Shown here piece after piece: positions 62,901 through 64,000 of a DNA stretch of 64,000 nucleotides. The position numbers and the translations under genes were made by a program. Source of the stretch: Coturnix japonica (taxonomy: Eukaryota > Chordata > Aves > Galliformes > Phasianidae); contig NC_029541.1 in NCBI RefSeq assembly GCF_001577835.2, forward strand, positions 2,103,141-2,167,140, written 5' to 3'. The notes beneath the pieces are model-generated. The model saw only the letters and a list, made by a program, of their open reading frames with translations, was not told where the DNA came from and made no database searches. The first letter of the stretch is position 1; the number at the start of each line of letters is the position of its first letter.

Positions 62901-64000
62901 CAGCCCCGTTGCTGTGGCTTTGCCCTTCCAAACCCTCCCACTGCTGCTCTCCCTGTGGCTCATTGCTCCTCCCAGCTGGACTCCAGCTCCTTGTTTCCTA
63001 TCAGCATCCATTTCTCATTAGCAGGAGCCCTGCCATGTGCAAACCCAAACTCAATTCCCCCTCCCTGCCCCTCATTAGGGTTTAACATGGCTCCAGCATC
63101 CGTAGTGCATTGCCATGTTGTGACAAAACAACCCTATGTCCCCAAACCTTTACTCCTTTGGTGAACCCCCCCCCCCCAAACAGGAGGTGAGCTCTGAACA
63201 CCCCAGTGCAAGGTGGGGAGGAGCATCCCAAAACACAGAGCAGGGACTGGAAATTAAGCAATGCAGCTAATTGCAAAGCACCCCCCTCTCAACACCAAAG
63301 AGGTCAGTGCTTGCCTAGCTCAAAGCAGATCTCCAGTTGCTCTCCATCAGTCTGATTTACGGGCACCTCATTGCCCACCTGAGCTCAACTGAACCCATTT
63401 CCTTGGTGGTTGGCTCAGGTAGGAGCTGCAGTTTGCAAAGTGCTGAGCAGCTCTTTGTCTGTTTCCCCATCTTCAGAGCATTGCAGCAGAGCAGGGAGAG
63501 GTGATGGAGTGTTTGGAAGGAGGGATGCTCACCGTGGAGATTGACAGGTAGGTCACCTGCTTCATCCTAATGGCATCATGCATATGGATCACACTGCTGA
63601 CATTTCCTGGGGAGGTTGGGTGTTTTAATTCAAATCATTCTGGAGGAAGTGCTGGAGGAGAGGCCTGCTTTGATTCCCTAATGAACCAATAATGATGTGC
63701 CCATTGCGCTCCTCTGGGAGCCTGAAGGACAGGGATGTGGGTGCTGAGGCTGCCCAGCAATGGGTGCTGAGTGCAAGGTGATGCTGTGGGGCTGCATGAA
63801 AGTAGGGCCCCTCTAGAAACCTGTTTTATTAGGAGCTTAAAATAGAGCCTGGCATGCTGTGTTTTCAGTTGGCTTTGTCAGAAGCTCTGTTGCATGTGGG
63901 ATCTGTGATGCTGCTTGCATTGAGAAAGAGGAGGAAGGATGGAGGGTGGAAGAAACAGAAATGAGACGTGAGAATCCAGCCCTGGATCTGCTGTGACAGA
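59901..64000. other. Downstream region without recognised gene
   Basis: I could not identify a gene. Another AATAAA lies at 61,365-61,370. C runs occur at about 62,397-62,412 and 63,167-63,178. AT-rich patches with ATTA motifs (around 62,030-62,110 and 62,620-62,690) may be regulatory. A 71-nt exon-like segment at 63,477-63,547 (plus) has a pyrimidine-rich CTTCAG acceptor and a GACAG|GTAGGT donor. It is open in one frame but matches nothing I know. By analogy with human gene order LRRN2 and NFASC would come next, to the right of the window. Confidence 0.35.

Overview
The window is vertebrate nuclear DNA, almost certainly from a bird and probably a galliform such as chicken. The evidence is multi-exon genes with GT-AG introns, CpG-rich promoters, a CR1 LINE with the typical CR1 3' tail, small introns, and proteins close to those of other vertebrates. 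The gene order matches the block known from human chromosome 1q32 (PLEKHA6 - PPP1R15B - PIK3C2B - tRNA-Lys pair - MDM4). No mobile system, CRISPR array or bacterial-type locus is present. Exon boundaries below were read by eye from splice signals, reading phase and remembered family sequences; no alignment was run.

Layout. Positions 1-9 kb hold the 5' part of a minus-strand gene, very probably PLEKHA6. Three exons (7,491-8,345) encode a tandem WW module, and a CpG-rich alternative first exon lies near 4.85-5.05 kb. The rest of that gene lies left of the window. PPP1R15B (CReP, minus) occupies about 12.2-18.0 kb: two coding exons, a 2 kb 3' UTR, and a CpG promoter with an upstream ORF. Its long first exon changes reading frame partway, which could be an assembly error or a real change. 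An AATATT-rich minisatellite separates it from the end of PIK3C2B.

PIK3C2B (class II PI3-kinase C2-beta, minus) is complete. Thirty-two coding exons between 19,557 and 33,133 sum to 4,887 nt in a continuous frame (1,628 aa, about the human length). A non-coding first exon sits in a CpG island near 37.9-38.1 kb. Between that promoter and the MDM4 promoter lie two convergent tRNA-Lys(UUU) genes, 257 bp apart and with identical mature sequences.

MDM4 (plus) is also complete. A non-coding exon 1 near 39.4-39.53 kb carries two upstream ORFs, and ten coding exons from 44,149 to 55,724 sum to 1,425 nt (474 aa). A 0.7 kb CR1 LINE lies in its first intron. From 55.7 kb to the end I see the probable MDM4 3' UTR and then sequence with no gene I can name.

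The genes are not an operon, but two themes recur. PPP1R15B directs PP1 to eIF2-alpha, and both PPP1R15B and MDM4 carry upstream ORFs that suggest translational control. MDM4 restrains p53, and its first intron contains a candidate p53 site. I found nothing I would call a previously undescribed system. The most interesting items are the PPP1R15B frame break, the tRNA inverted pair between divergent promoters, the minisatellite open in three frames, the paired 16-G purine tract at an alternative promoter, and the upstream ORFs.
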